This document shows, piece after piece, positions 11,201-18,348 of a stretch of 64,000 bases of DNA. The notes under the pieces are model-generated. The model did not search any database, was not told the origin of the DNA, and was given only the letters and a program-made list of their open reading frames with translations. Made by a program: the position numbers and the translations under genes. Source of the DNA: Lapillicoccus jejuensis (GTDB lineage Bacteria > Actinomycetota > Actinomycetes > Actinomycetales > Dermatophilaceae); assembly GCF_006715055.1 (NCBI RefSeq), contig NZ_VFMN01000001.1, forward strand, positions 2,976,001-3,040,000. The letters run 5' to 3'. The stretch's first letter is position 1. Each line of letters begins with the position of its first letter.

Positions 11201-11440
11201 CCCAGCGGGAAGGCCACGCTCACCCTCGTCTGGCGCGCGGGTCCGAAGAAGGCCACGGCGACCACCCCGGCGGGCCTGCTGACGCTGAGCGTGGACGGGT
11301 CCGGCACGCCGGCCTCCTCGTCCACGGGGGCCACCAGCGGGCTGGCGGTGACGGGCCTCTCGCTCGGCGTCGTCGGCACGCCGGCCACCCCCGGCCTGCG
11401 CCAGACGCTGCGGCTGGACAACCTGCTGCTCACCCCGTGA
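8243..11440 (+). CDS. Secreted cupredoxin-like protein with long Ig-like repeat tail
   Basis: 1065 residues, starting 7 bases after the previous stop. A signal peptide (about residues 18-42) is followed by an Ala/Thr linker. Residues about 90-395 align by eye with the neighbouring oxidases (LVLSEIDPDL, YRLINGNTFPE, FGGMMTALD), but the copper motifs are gone: LHNAWD replaces LHNH, and there is no HxHG or HSH. The remaining 650 residues are three or more Ig/fibronectin-like modules with a recurring pattern (GxHTVYVRGxDAxGNWG, GDHLAWVRSKDDRGLWG, GEHHVWVHGKDAAGNWG), then a C-terminal LamG-like beta sandwich. It looks like a non-catalytic surface scaffold or receptor derived from an oxidase. A strong hairpin follows the stop. 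Confidence 0.78.
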   Translation: MSMPSRVPSHALPTTPILRRIAAVTGTTLLAATFLQTGTAHGLAAPTTTRAVAAPATSGAASSSTLTSRSARASLTAATTPTSVGKLAPAGCAVTGTTESCDLYASPGSALVGGQTLPIWGFSSTAGAAPTAPGPNLVVTQGDTVTVTLHNAWDAAAPNPQRLDLAFPGLSVGDFADGAGPGRAPVGPGGSVSYTFTATRAGTFLYEAGHADPAGNGARQVAMGLAGALVVLPADEVTTTSYADDTVLVLSEIDPDLAAHPDSFDMRGYSPRYRLINGNTFPEIPAVATNAGSTVRLRYVNAGQRQHPMTLLGATQSTIARDGHPLGFPDAQVTAVLEPGTTTDALVAVPDDGTSTFTLYESGDHLQSDGQTAGAGSTEVAFGGMMTALDTNAPVATGDVVGPKASAVTLTAPTLPPTGRDPVALTATLDDTRTGGAAIQSAEYVLDDPHTIGVGSGTPLTVTDPTAGRTTATGTITPDQLQLLGGGTHTVYVRGEDANGNWGAFAAGTLLVQGSGAATTGAYVSPALTDLQGGTALDATGDATASGGTVTGAEYYLQDDAVGGPTDAQIAAGGTPMSLNRTDAASVRAESADLSAAIAGLGDGDHLAWVRSKDDRGLWGPFTKVPFTVDTKGPTAVGQLMPSPTNGLVSSPGTPGYATVSATVDDTSAGGHRIVDAEAFVDPATKPDPTRYGSGLQLVPDAPTLTSSTESFHGGVPLSQLRALPEGEHHVWVHGKDAAGNWGDLFDSTFQVTKTAPVLGTAAQGLAVPAGNAGAATITATVPQANPNNTVSSTWLGAAEFWWGTTDPGVGKGTPVTGTLSAGVLTLSSLPVSGVAPGSRRLNVRVADLAGNWSNPVGATLAVTAPTLVQEPFSAPLGSAWTRTGSAVTVGNGVLQVSSGSAKAYVTSTASISRSVGTTLTTATATVDVDATGVTRAGWTTILSATGSGGQVFGLQLQRAATGPVQVRTVMTRPGTTAVTGTAVALPSGKATLTLVWRAGPKKATATTPAGLLTLSVDGSGTPASSSTGATSGLAVTGLSLGVVGTPATPGLRQTLRLDNLLLTP

Positions 11441-11445
11441 CCGCC

Positions 11446-11477
11446 GCGGGTGGCCGGGCGACCGCCCGGCCACCCGC
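11446..11477 (+). terminator. Hairpin after the oxidase-like genes
   Basis: A perfect 14-bp stem (11446-11459 with 11464-11477) and a 4-base loop, 5 bases after the stop of the 8243 gene. There is no T-tract, as is common for actinobacterial terminators. It may be partial, since copper genes continue downstream. Confidence 0.6.
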
Positions 11478-11538
11478 GCCGGCACCAGCATCCGCACCGT
11501 CCGACCTCCCACCCACCCGCCCTCCGAGGGGACCCGTC

Positions 11539-12003
11539 ATGACCACCGCACCCACCGCCTCGCGGCGTCGTCACCACGTCGTGCAGGCCGTCGCGCTGCT
11601 CGTCGTCGCCACGCTGCTCGGGCTCGTCGTCCACACGCTCGCCGGACGGCGCGCGGCGGCCGAGCCGGCGATGCCCACCGACCAGCGGATGGAGCAGCAG
11701 CTGGGGGTGCGCTTCAGCCGGGTCGCGGTCGTCGCGGACGGCGGCCTGGTCCAGGTCAGCTACGTCGTCCTCGACTCGGACAAGGCCACGCGCTTCCAGG
11801 ACGACCGCGCCAACCTGCCCGTCCTGGCCAACCCCGGCACCGGGGCGTCCACCCAGCACGTGGCGCTGATGAAGCAGGGCCACAGCCTGCCGGTCGGGCA
11901 GTCGTTCTACTTCGTCTACCAGAACAACGGGACCGTGCACCCGCACGACCAGGCGACGATCTCCACGCACGGTCTGTCGCTGACCGGCGTCCCGGTGGAG
12001 TGA
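11539..12003 (+). CDS. Small membrane-anchored extracytoplasmic protein of the copper locus
   Basis: 154 residues. Start ATG 11539 is preceded by GAGGGGA at suitable spacing. One N-terminal transmembrane helix or uncleaved signal (about residues 14-34, VQAVALLVVATLLGLVV) precedes an extracytoplasmic domain of about 115 residues. That domain is rich in beta-type sequence, with FSRVAVVADGGLVQVSY and a His-containing end (HSLPVGQSFYFVYQNN, TVHPHD). I do not recognise a named family; the fold could be a small beta sandwich. Its last base overlaps the GTG of the CopC-CopD gene (GTGA), so the two are translationally coupled. That suggests a role in copper delivery or in assembly of the oxidases. 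Confidence 0.75.
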   Translation: MTTAPTASRRRHHVVQAVALLVVATLLGLVVHTLAGRRAAAEPAMPTDQRMEQQLGVRFSRVAVVADGGLVQVSYVVLDSDKATRFQDDRANLPVLANPGTGASTQHVALMKQGHSLPVGQSFYFVYQNNGTVHPHDQATISTHGLSLTGVPVE

Positions 12004-13820
12004 GGCCCTCCGTGCACCGCCGCGCCCGCGCCCTCGCCGTCCTCCTGCTGGCCGTCCTCGTCGCGCTCGTCGCGCCGGCCCCCACGGCGTCGGCCCACGC
12101 CTACCTCGACGCCAGCAACCCGGCCGACGGCAGCGTCCTCGAAGCCGCACCCACCCGGCTGGCCCTCACCTTCGACGAGGGCGTCGTCCCGTCGGCGACG
12201 ACGATCACCCTCGTCGCCTCCGACGGGTCGCGCCGCACCCTCGGCCCGGTCACCGCGGACGCCACGTCCGACGACGCCCCCGCGAGCCTCTCGGTCCCGC
12301 TGCCGGCGCTGTCCCGCGGCGCCTACCAGGTGGCCTGGTCGACGGTCTCCGCCGACGACCTGCACCCCACCGGGGGGACGTTCGGCTTCGGCGTCGGCGT
12401 GAGCGTCGCCGCCGTCGGGTGGACGGAGACGGCCCCGTCACCCCTCGAGGGGGTGCTGCGGGCGCTGCTCCTCGTCGGGCTGCTGCTCGCCGTCGGCGCA
12501 CCGTTCGCCTCCGACCTCGTCCGGCGACGGCTGCCGTCCGACCCGGAGGCCGCCCACCCGGTGGCCCGCACGGCGGGGTCGGCGGCCGCGCTCGCCGCGC
12601 TGGCCGGGCTGGCGCTGCTCGTCGACGAGCTCGTCGCGGGCTCCGGCGGCGCGAGCGCCGTCCTGCTCAGCCGGTACGGCGCCTGGTGGGGCCTGCGCGA
12701 GCTCGCCCTGCTCACGGCCGCGGCCGTCCTGCTGCCGGGCCGGTCGGCCCACCCGCGGCCGGCCGGGACGTGGCGGGCGCCGGCCGGCAGCGTGGCCGGG
12801 CTGGTCGCCGCGCTCGCGACCGCCGTCCTCGGGCACTCGGGGTCGGGCGCGACCGGGTCGCCCGCACGGGTGGCCCTCGCGACCCTGCACGTCCTGTCGG
12901 CCGCCGCCTGGCTCGGCACGCTCGCGCTGCTCGTCGTCCTCCTTGCGGTGCGCCGGCCGGGACGGCGGGCCGCCCGGCACCTCCTGCGGGGGCTCGCCCC
13001 CGTGGCGGTGGCGGGCGCGACCGGGATGGCCGTCACCGGGATCGCCCTGGCGAGCGGTGTCGTCGGCTCACTCGACGCGCTCCTGCTCACCGACTACGGC
13101 CGGCTGCTCCTGGCCAAGGTGGCCGTGGTCGGTCTGCTCCTGGCGGCCGGGCTGGTCAACCACCGCCGGCTCCGGGCTCGGGGGACGGACCCCGGCCGGC
13201 TCGTGCGGGCCGAGGTGGTGGGCGGGCTGGTCGTGCTCGTGCTCACCGGCCTGCTGACCAGCGGCCAGCCGGCCACCGAGCGCCAGCTCCAGCTCGACCC
13301 GGCGGCGACCGCGTCGATGCTCGTCACCCGGCAGGTCGGCGACCTGCAGGAGGAGCTGACCCTGCGGCCGAACCTGCCCGGCCGCAACCTCGCCGTGGTG
13401 CGGGTGGCCGACACCCGCCGGCCCTCCCCGGGACCCGTCACCACCGTCTCGGTCGGGGTCACCGACGCCGCCGGGCGGGTCGTCCTCGTCCGCGCCACGC
13501 CCCTCGGCGACGGCCGGTGGAGCGCGCCGGTCGACGTCGCCCAGTGGGGCCAGGCCGACGTGCGCGTCGTCGTCGCGCGCCGGGGCGTCGCCGCCCCGAC
13601 GACGGCCGACCTGGGCTGGACCGTGGCCGCGCCGCCGGGCACGCCCGCTCCGGCGGTGTCCCGCACCCCCCTCGGCGGACCCCTGACCTGGGCGGCGTGG
13701 GGGATGGCCCTGCTCGCGCTCGCGGGCGCCGCGGTCCTGGGTCGTCGCGTGGTGCGACGGCAGGAGGCCGAGCGACGGCTCGCCGCCCGGGCCGCAACGG
13801 TGGGGCTGCCCACCCCCTGA
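12000..13820 (+). CDS. CopC-CopD fusion copper resistance/import protein
   Basis: 606 residues. GTG 12000 overlaps the previous stop; GTG 12012 is an alternative. The signal peptide ends ASA-HAYLD, so the mature protein would start with the copper-binding His33 typical of CopC. The CopC domain (about 33-135) ends in the conserved DDLHPTGGTFGFGV. A CopD-type multi-helix membrane domain follows (about 150-420, around eight helices), then an extracytoplasmic beta-rich domain and a last helix (about 560-582) with a basic tail. Such YcnJ-like fusions bind periplasmic copper and move it across the membrane. Here it closes the multicopper-oxidase gene set, which suggests copper loading or recovery for those proteins. 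Confidence 0.9.
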   Translation: MRPSVHRRARALAVLLLAVLVALVAPAPTASAHAYLDASNPADGSVLEAAPTRLALTFDEGVVPSATTITLVASDGSRRTLGPVTADATSDDAPASLSVPLPALSRGAYQVAWSTVSADDLHPTGGTFGFGVGVSVAAVGWTETAPSPLEGVLRALLLVGLLLAVGAPFASDLVRRRLPSDPEAAHPVARTAGSAAALAALAGLALLVDELVAGSGGASAVLLSRYGAWWGLRELALLTAAAVLLPGRSAHPRPAGTWRAPAGSVAGLVAALATAVLGHSGSGATGSPARVALATLHVLSAAAWLGTLALLVVLLAVRRPGRRAARHLLRGLAPVAVAGATGMAVTGIALASGVVGSLDALLLTDYGRLLLAKVAVVGLLLAAGLVNHRRLRARGTDPGRLVRAEVVGGLVVLVLTGLLTSGQPATERQLQLDPAATASMLVTRQVGDLQEELTLRPNLPGRNLAVVRVADTRRPSPGPVTTVSVGVTDAAGRVVLVRATPLGDGRWSAPVDVAQWGQADVRVVVARRGVAAPTTADLGWTVAAPPGTPAPAVSRTPLGGPLTWAAWGMALLALAGAAVLGRRVVRRQEAERRLAARAATVGLPTP

Positions 13821-13886
13821 ACGGGCGGCGCGTCCCCGGACGCGTCGACCCCACCGAGGGACGGGACCCCCTGCCGCCCCTCGGCG

Positions 13887-13923
13887 CCTGGACCGGCCGG
13901 AGCCCCCGACCGGCCGGTCCAGG
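13887..13923. terminator. Bidirectional terminator between CopCD and SorC genes
   Basis: A 14-bp perfect stem (13887-13900 with 13910-13923) with a 9-base loop, between convergent genes and ending directly at the SorC-type gene. Confidence 0.75.
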
Positions 13924-14916
13924 TCACCCCCTCCCGGGTCGTCGAACCGGCGGCTGCGCGAGCAGCTCGGTCGCCATCGCGGTGTGGGTGACCAGCGTCG
14001 TGACGAGCCCGCTGCGGGCGGCGGCGAGGACGGCGGGGGCCTTGGCGGCGCCGTACGGGACGGCGAGGACGTCCTGCACGTGGGCGAGCTCGTCCGCGTC
14101 CATGCAGATCATCCGGGCCGTGAGGTCGCGACCGACCACCCGTCCCTCGGCGTCGAGGAAGACGCCCGACAGGTCGGCGACCGCGCCGGCCCCCTCCAGC
14201 GCGGCGCGCGCGTCGTCGTCGAGGGCGTCGTAGATCGTGCTCTGACCGGCCGCGAAGCGCCCGAGCCCGATGACCGCCTTGGTGACCGACGGGAAGCGAC
14301 CGTGGGCCCGGGCGATGTCCGGCTGGTCGCGCAGCGTGCGGGCGGTCGCCGCGTCGGGGAGCAGGAACGGCGCGTAGAAGAACGACACCTCCCCGCCCGT
14401 GTGCCGGGCGAGCTCGCGGACGATCTCGATGGAGGTGGCCGCGAGGTCCTCGCGGGGGAGGGAACCGGTCAGCTGGACCACCGGGACCGGCGGCAGCGGA
14501 CCGACGTGCGCCACCGTCGTCGCGACCGCTCGCGCCCACGCCAGCCCCAGGACGTCGTCGCGCGTCACCGTCTCCGTCAGCAGCTCACCGGCCGCCGTGC
14601 CGAGGACCTCCCGCAGGGCGCCGGCGTCCTGCTCGGCGGTGCCGACGACGATGGCCGTGCGCAGGGACAGGTGCTCGCGCAGCCGTCCCGACAGGTCGAC
14701 GTCGATGCTGCCCGGGTGCCCGATCTCGATGCGGACCAGGCCGGTGGCGAGCGCGGCGTCGAGCAGGCGGGCGACCTTGAAGCGGCTGATGCCGAGCTCG
14801 TCGGCGATCTCGATCTTCGAGCGACCGTCGACGTAGTGCCGACGCGCGACGGTCGCCATGAGCACCAGCTGCGCCGGTCCGGCGGTGCCGCTCGGTGCCG
14901 ACGTCGTCGTCTCCAC
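13924..14916 (-). CDS. SorC-family transcriptional regulator of the polyol genes
   Basis: 330 residues, GTG start preceded by AGGAG and GAGG. An N-terminal winged helix-turn-helix (about 20-62: YVDGRSKIEIADELGIS-RFKVARLLDAAL) is followed by the SorC/DeoR-type sugar-phosphate-binding domain. That domain has the conserved VVQLTGS, FFYAPFLLP and a late GVFLDAEGRVV-type segment. Length and layout are typical. It is divergent from an ABC transporter and polyol-catabolic operon, and a pair of CATATGAGC repeats lies between the two starts. Family members sense phosphorylated sugars or polyols. Regulation of the adjacent operon is inferred from position. Confidence 0.9.
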   Translation of the reverse strand: METTTSAPSGTAGPAQLVLMATVARRHYVDGRSKIEIADELGISRFKVARLLDAALATGLVRIEIGHPGSIDVDLSGRLREHLSLRTAIVVGTAEQDAGALREVLGTAAGELLTETVTRDDVLGLAWARAVATTVAHVGPLPPVPVVQLTGSLPREDLAATSIEIVRELARHTGGEVSFFYAPFLLPDAATARTLRDQPDIARAHGRFPSVTKAVIGLGRFAAGQSTIYDALDDDARAALEGAGAVADLSGVFLDAEGRVVGRDLTARMICMDADELAHVQDVLAVPYGAAKAPAVLAAARSGLVTTLVTHTAMATELLAQPPVRRPGRG

Positions 14917-15031
14917 GGGTGCCTCGTCTCCTGACGGTGGGGGGTGCGCTGGCCGGATCCCATTGTGGGGCCTCGCCGCCCGCGGATGTCACGGGTCGGG
15001 CACAGGTGGGTCATGAACCCGGCACGGGTCC

Positions 15032-15061
15032 TTGACAGGCCGATGCCCCCTGCGTTCTACT
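15032..15061 (+). promoter_or_regulatory. Promoter of the polyol operon
   Basis: A consensus -35 TTGACA (15032-15037), 18-base spacer and TCTACT (15056-15061, 4/6 match to TATAAT). It lies just upstream of the operator repeats and about 90 bases before the binding-protein gene. Confidence 0.6.
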
Positions 15062-15068
15062 CCTCCAC

Positions 15069-15103
15069 GAGCATATGAGCAATAGCCCGCTCATATGAGC
15101 AAA
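15069..15103. promoter_or_regulatory. Probable SorC-type operator: two CATATGAGCAA repeats
   Basis: CATATGAGCAA occurs at 15072-15082 and 15092-15102, exactly 20 bp apart (two helical turns). The second copy is the centre of a perfect 12-bp palindrome, GCTCATATGAGC (15089-15100); the first is an imperfect one. An overlapping inverted repeat TGAGC-N8-GCTCA is also present. The site lies directly downstream of the -10, fitting repression or anti-repression by the divergent SorC-type regulator. Confidence 0.65.
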
Positions 15104-15149
15104 CGGCGGCCGACGGCTCGCCGTAACCGGACTCAACGAGGAGATCTCC

Positions 15150-16511
15150 ATGTCGCGTGCGACGTACGCCACCGTGGCCGTGGTGGGGGCCGTGGCCCTC
15201 TCGACCGGCCTGTCGGCCTGCGCCGGAGCCGGAGGCGCCGGTGGCGCCGGTGGTGGTGGGGGCGGGTCGACCGACAGCATCAACGTGCTGATGGTCAACA
15301 ACCCGCAGATGGTGGACCTGCAGAAGCTGGCTCCCGAGTTCACCAAGGAGAGCGGGATCAAGGTGAACTTCACCGTCCTGCCGGAGAACGACCTGCGCGA
15401 CAAGACGAGCCAGGAGTTCTCCAGCCAGGCCGGGCAGTACGACGTCGCGACGCTGTCGAACTTCGAGATCCCGATCTACGCCAAGAACAGCTGGGTCGCG
15501 GACCTGACGTCCTACACGAAGTCGGACACGGCGTTCGACCAGTCCGACATCCTCGAGCCGATGACCAAGGCGCTGTCGGTGGACGGGAAGATCTACGGCG
15601 AGCCGTTCTACGGCGAGTCGTCGTTCCTCATGTACCGCAAGGACGTCCTCGCCGCGAAGGGCGTGACGATGCCGGCGAAGCCGACCTGGCAGCAGGTCGC
15701 CGACATCGCCGCCAAGGTGGACACGCCCGGGGGGATGCGCGGGATCTGCCTGCGCGGGCAGCCGGGCTGGGGTCAGCTCTTCGCGCCGCTGACGACCGTG
15801 GTCAACACCTTCGGGGGGACGTGGTTCGAGAAGGACTGGACCCCGAAGGTCAACGGCACCGAGTTTAAGGCGGCGACGAACTTCTACGTCGACCTGGTCA
15901 AGGCGCACGGTGAGGCCGGGGCGTCGCAGGCCGGGTTCACCGAGTGCCTCAACAACATGACCCAGGGCAAGACGGCGATGTGGTACGACGCCACCTCGGC
16001 CGCGGGGTCGCTCGAGGCGTCCGACTCGCCGGTCAAGGGCAAGATCGGCTACGCGCCCGCGCCGGTGGTCAAGACCGACTCCTCGGGCTGGCTCTACACG
16101 TGGGCGTGGGCGGTCGAGCAGAAGTCGGCCAAGAAGGACGCGGCCTGGAAGTTCGTCTCGTGGGCCTCGAGCAAGAAGTACGAGGAGCTCGTCGGCGCCC
16201 AGCTCGGCTGGTCCAAGGTCCCGGCGGGCAAGCGGGCCTCGACGTACTCCAACGCCGACTACGTCAAGTCGGCCGAGGCCTTCGCGACCGAGACCAAGAG
16301 CGCGATCGAGTCGGCCAACCCGGACAACCCCGGGGTGCAGGAGCGCCCGGCCCCCGGCATCCAGTTCGTCGACATCCCCGAGTTCCCCGACCTCGGCACC
16401 AAGGTGAGCCAGTACGTCAGCTCGGCCATCGCCGGCCAGGGCAGCGTGGACTCGGCGCTCGACCAGGGTCAGCAGCTGGCGGAGACCGTCGCCAAGAGCT
16501 ACCAGAAGTGA
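15150..16511 (+). CDS. ABC transporter substrate-binding lipoprotein (polyol/sugar)
   Basis: 453 residues, ATG behind GAGGAG. A lipoprotein signal with lipobox LSAC (Cys24) is followed by a Gly-rich linker and a family 1 extracellular solute-binding fold with typical motifs (QEFSSQAGQYDV, GKIYGEPFYGESSFLMYRK, WAWAVEQKSAKKDAAWKF). It is the first gene of an operon encoding two permeases, a polyol dehydrogenase and a kinase, so a sugar alcohol such as D-arabitol or mannitol is the likely ligand. The specificity is inference from context. Confidence 0.9.
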   Translation: MSRATYATVAVVGAVALSTGLSACAGAGGAGGAGGGGGGSTDSINVLMVNNPQMVDLQKLAPEFTKESGIKVNFTVLPENDLRDKTSQEFSSQAGQYDVATLSNFEIPIYAKNSWVADLTSYTKSDTAFDQSDILEPMTKALSVDGKIYGEPFYGESSFLMYRKDVLAAKGVTMPAKPTWQQVADIAAKVDTPGGMRGICLRGQPGWGQLFAPLTTVVNTFGGTWFEKDWTPKVNGTEFKAATNFYVDLVKAHGEAGASQAGFTECLNNMTQGKTAMWYDATSAAGSLEASDSPVKGKIGYAPAPVVKTDSSGWLYTWAWAVEQKSAKKDAAWKFVSWASSKKYEELVGAQLGWSKVPAGKRASTYSNADYVKSAEAFATETKSAIESANPDNPGVQERPAPGIQFVDIPEFPDLGTKVSQYVSSAIAGQGSVDSALDQGQQLAETVAKSYQK

Positions 16512-16522
16512 GCTGAGGACCG

Positions 16523-17494
16523 ATGTCCAGCACGACCACCGTCACTGCCCGGGGCGCCACCAGCGGCGCCCCGGGCGGGGGCCGGAGCACCGGCGCCGCC
16601 CCGGGGGCCGCCATGCGCCGTACGGGGGAGTGGGCCCGCCGGGCCCCGCTCCTGCCCGCCCTCGTCCTGACCGTCATCGTCACGCAGCTGCCGTTCGTCG
16701 TCACCATCGTCACGTCGTTCATCAGCTGGAACGCGTACTACCCCGACCGGCGGCACTTCGCCGGGCTGGAGAACTTCCAGACCGTCGTCTCCGACCCTGA
16801 CGCGCGCAAGGCCATCCTCGTCAGCGTCACCCTCACCCTGTCGGTCGTCCTCGTCTCGCTGCTGCTGGGGCTGGTCTCGGCGCTGCTGCTGGACCGCAAG
16901 TTCCTCGGCCGCGGGATCGTGCGCACGCTGATGATCACGCCGTTCCTCGTCGTGCCCGTCGCCGCAGCGCTGCTGTGGAAGCACGCGCTGTACAACCCCG
17001 AGTACGGCCTGTTCGACGGGCTGCTGAAGCTGGTCCTCGGGTCGAACGCGCCGCAGGTCGACTGGATCGGTCAGTACCCGTTCGCGTCGGTGATGTTCGC
17101 GATCGTCTGGCAGTGGACGCCGTTCATGATGCTCATCCTTCTGGCGGGGCTGCAGTCCCGCCCGCTGGACGTCGTCGAGGCGGCCCGGATCGACGGCGCC
17201 AGCAGCTGGCAGATCTTCCGGCACATGACGCTGCCGCACCTGCGGTCCTACATCGAGCTCGCCGGCCTGCTCGGGACGATCTACGTGGTGCAGAACTTCG
17301 ACCACGTCTTCACGATCACCTCCGGCGGCCTCGGCACGGCCAACCTGCCGTACTACATCTACCAGACCTTCTACACCGCCCACGACTACGGCCTGGCCTC
17401 GGCGGCCGGCGTCATCGTCGTCGTCCTCACCATCGCGGTGGCGACCGTCGCGCTGCGCACCGTGTTCAGCCTGTTCAAGGAGGAGAACCGATGA
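16523..17494 (+). CDS. ABC transporter permease, MalF-type (polyol/sugar)
   Basis: 323 residues, six predicted transmembrane helices after a Gly/Ala-rich N-terminal extension. The cytoplasmic EAA loop that contacts the ATPase is clear: EAARIDGASSWQIFRHMTLP. It begins 11 bases after the binding-protein stop and overlaps the second permease by ATGA, so expression is coupled. It pairs with the next gene to form the membrane channel. No ATPase gene is present in the operon. Confidence 0.92.
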   Translation: MSSTTTVTARGATSGAPGGGRSTGAAPGAAMRRTGEWARRAPLLPALVLTVIVTQLPFVVTIVTSFISWNAYYPDRRHFAGLENFQTVVSDPDARKAILVSVTLTLSVVLVSLLLGLVSALLLDRKFLGRGIVRTLMITPFLVVPVAAALLWKHALYNPEYGLFDGLLKLVLGSNAPQVDWIGQYPFASVMFAIVWQWTPFMMLILLAGLQSRPLDVVEAARIDGASSWQIFRHMTLPHLRSYIELAGLLGTIYVVQNFDHVFTITSGGLGTANLPYYIYQTFYTAHDYGLASAAGVIVVVLTIAVATVALRTVFSLFKEENR

Positions 17495-18348
17495 GCGCCA
17501 CCACCGCGTCCACCGCTCCGGCGCTGCGTCACCGCAAGCGGTCGTGGGGCGAGCGCTCGCTCGGCCTGGTCGCCTGGCTGGTCGGGCTGATCTTCTTCTT
17601 CCCCTTCCTGTGGATGGTCCTCACCTCGTTCCACTCCGAGGCCGACGCGGCGACCAACCCGCCGTCGTTCTTCGCGCCGCTGAGCCTCGAGGGCTACCGC
17701 GACTTCTTCGCCGCCGGCCCGCTGCCGCCGCTGATCAACTCCGCGACCGCGAGCATCGTCTCGACGCTGCTCGTCATCGTCCTGGCCTTCCCGGCCGCCT
17801 ACGCCCTGTCGATCCGCCCGGTGCGCAAGTGGACCGACGTGCTGTTCTTCTTCCTGTCCACCAAGTTCCTGCCCGTCGTCGCCGGGCTGCTGCCGATCTA
17901 CCTGTTCGCGCAGCAGGTCGGGCTGCTGGACAACATCTGGCTGCTCGTCCTCTTCTACACGGTGATGAACCTGCCCATCGCCGTGTGGATGCTGCGCTCG
18001 TTCCTCGCCGAGGTCCCCGTCGAGATGCTCGAGGCCGCCCAGGTCGACGGGGCCGGGCTGCTGACGACGATGCGCAAGATCATCGCGCCCGTCGTCACCC
18101 CGGGCATCGCGGCGGCCGCGCTCATCTGCTTCATCTTCAGCTGGAACGAGCTGCTCTTCGCCCGCGTGCTGACGGCGACCGTCTCCGAGACCGCGCCGGT
18201 GTTCCTCACCGGGTTCGTCACCAGCCAGGGACTCTTCCTGGCCAAGGTCTGCGCCGCCTCGCTCGTCGTCTCGCTGCCGGTACTCATCGCCGGGTTCGCC
18301 GCCCAGGACAAGCTGGTCCAGGGCCTGTCGATGGGGGCGGTGCGCTGA
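17491..18348 (+). CDS. ABC transporter permease, MalG-type (polyol/sugar)
   Basis: 285 residues from ATG 17491, which overlaps the previous stop and has AGGAGG 5 to 9 bases upstream. Six transmembrane helices and the EAA loop (MLEAAQVDGAGLLTTMRKIIAP) mark it as the second integral subunit of a carbohydrate ABC importer. Its stop overlaps the ATG of the dehydrogenase gene by one base. The motor is probably a shared MsiK-like ATPase encoded elsewhere, as is usual for actinobacterial sugar importers. Confidence 0.92.
   Translation: MSATTASTAPALRHRKRSWGERSLGLVAWLVGLIFFFPFLWMVLTSFHSEADAATNPPSFFAPLSLEGYRDFFAAGPLPPLINSATASIVSTLLVIVLAFPAAYALSIRPVRKWTDVLFFFLSTKFLPVVAGLLPIYLFAQQVGLLDNIWLLVLFYTVMNLPIAVWMLRSFLAEVPVEMLEAAQVDGAGLLTTMRKIIAPVVTPGIAAAALICFIFSWNELLFARVLTATVSETAPVFLTGFVTSQGLFLAKVCAASLVVSLPVLIAGFAAQDKLVQGLSMGAVR

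Noticed and set aside
8093-11512. 1139-codon open frame on the minus strand, opposite the 8243 gene
   Set aside because: Its product is low-complexity Arg/Gly/Ala with no domain pattern; it is a shadow of a high-G+C gene whose own product has a signal peptide and Ig-like repeats.
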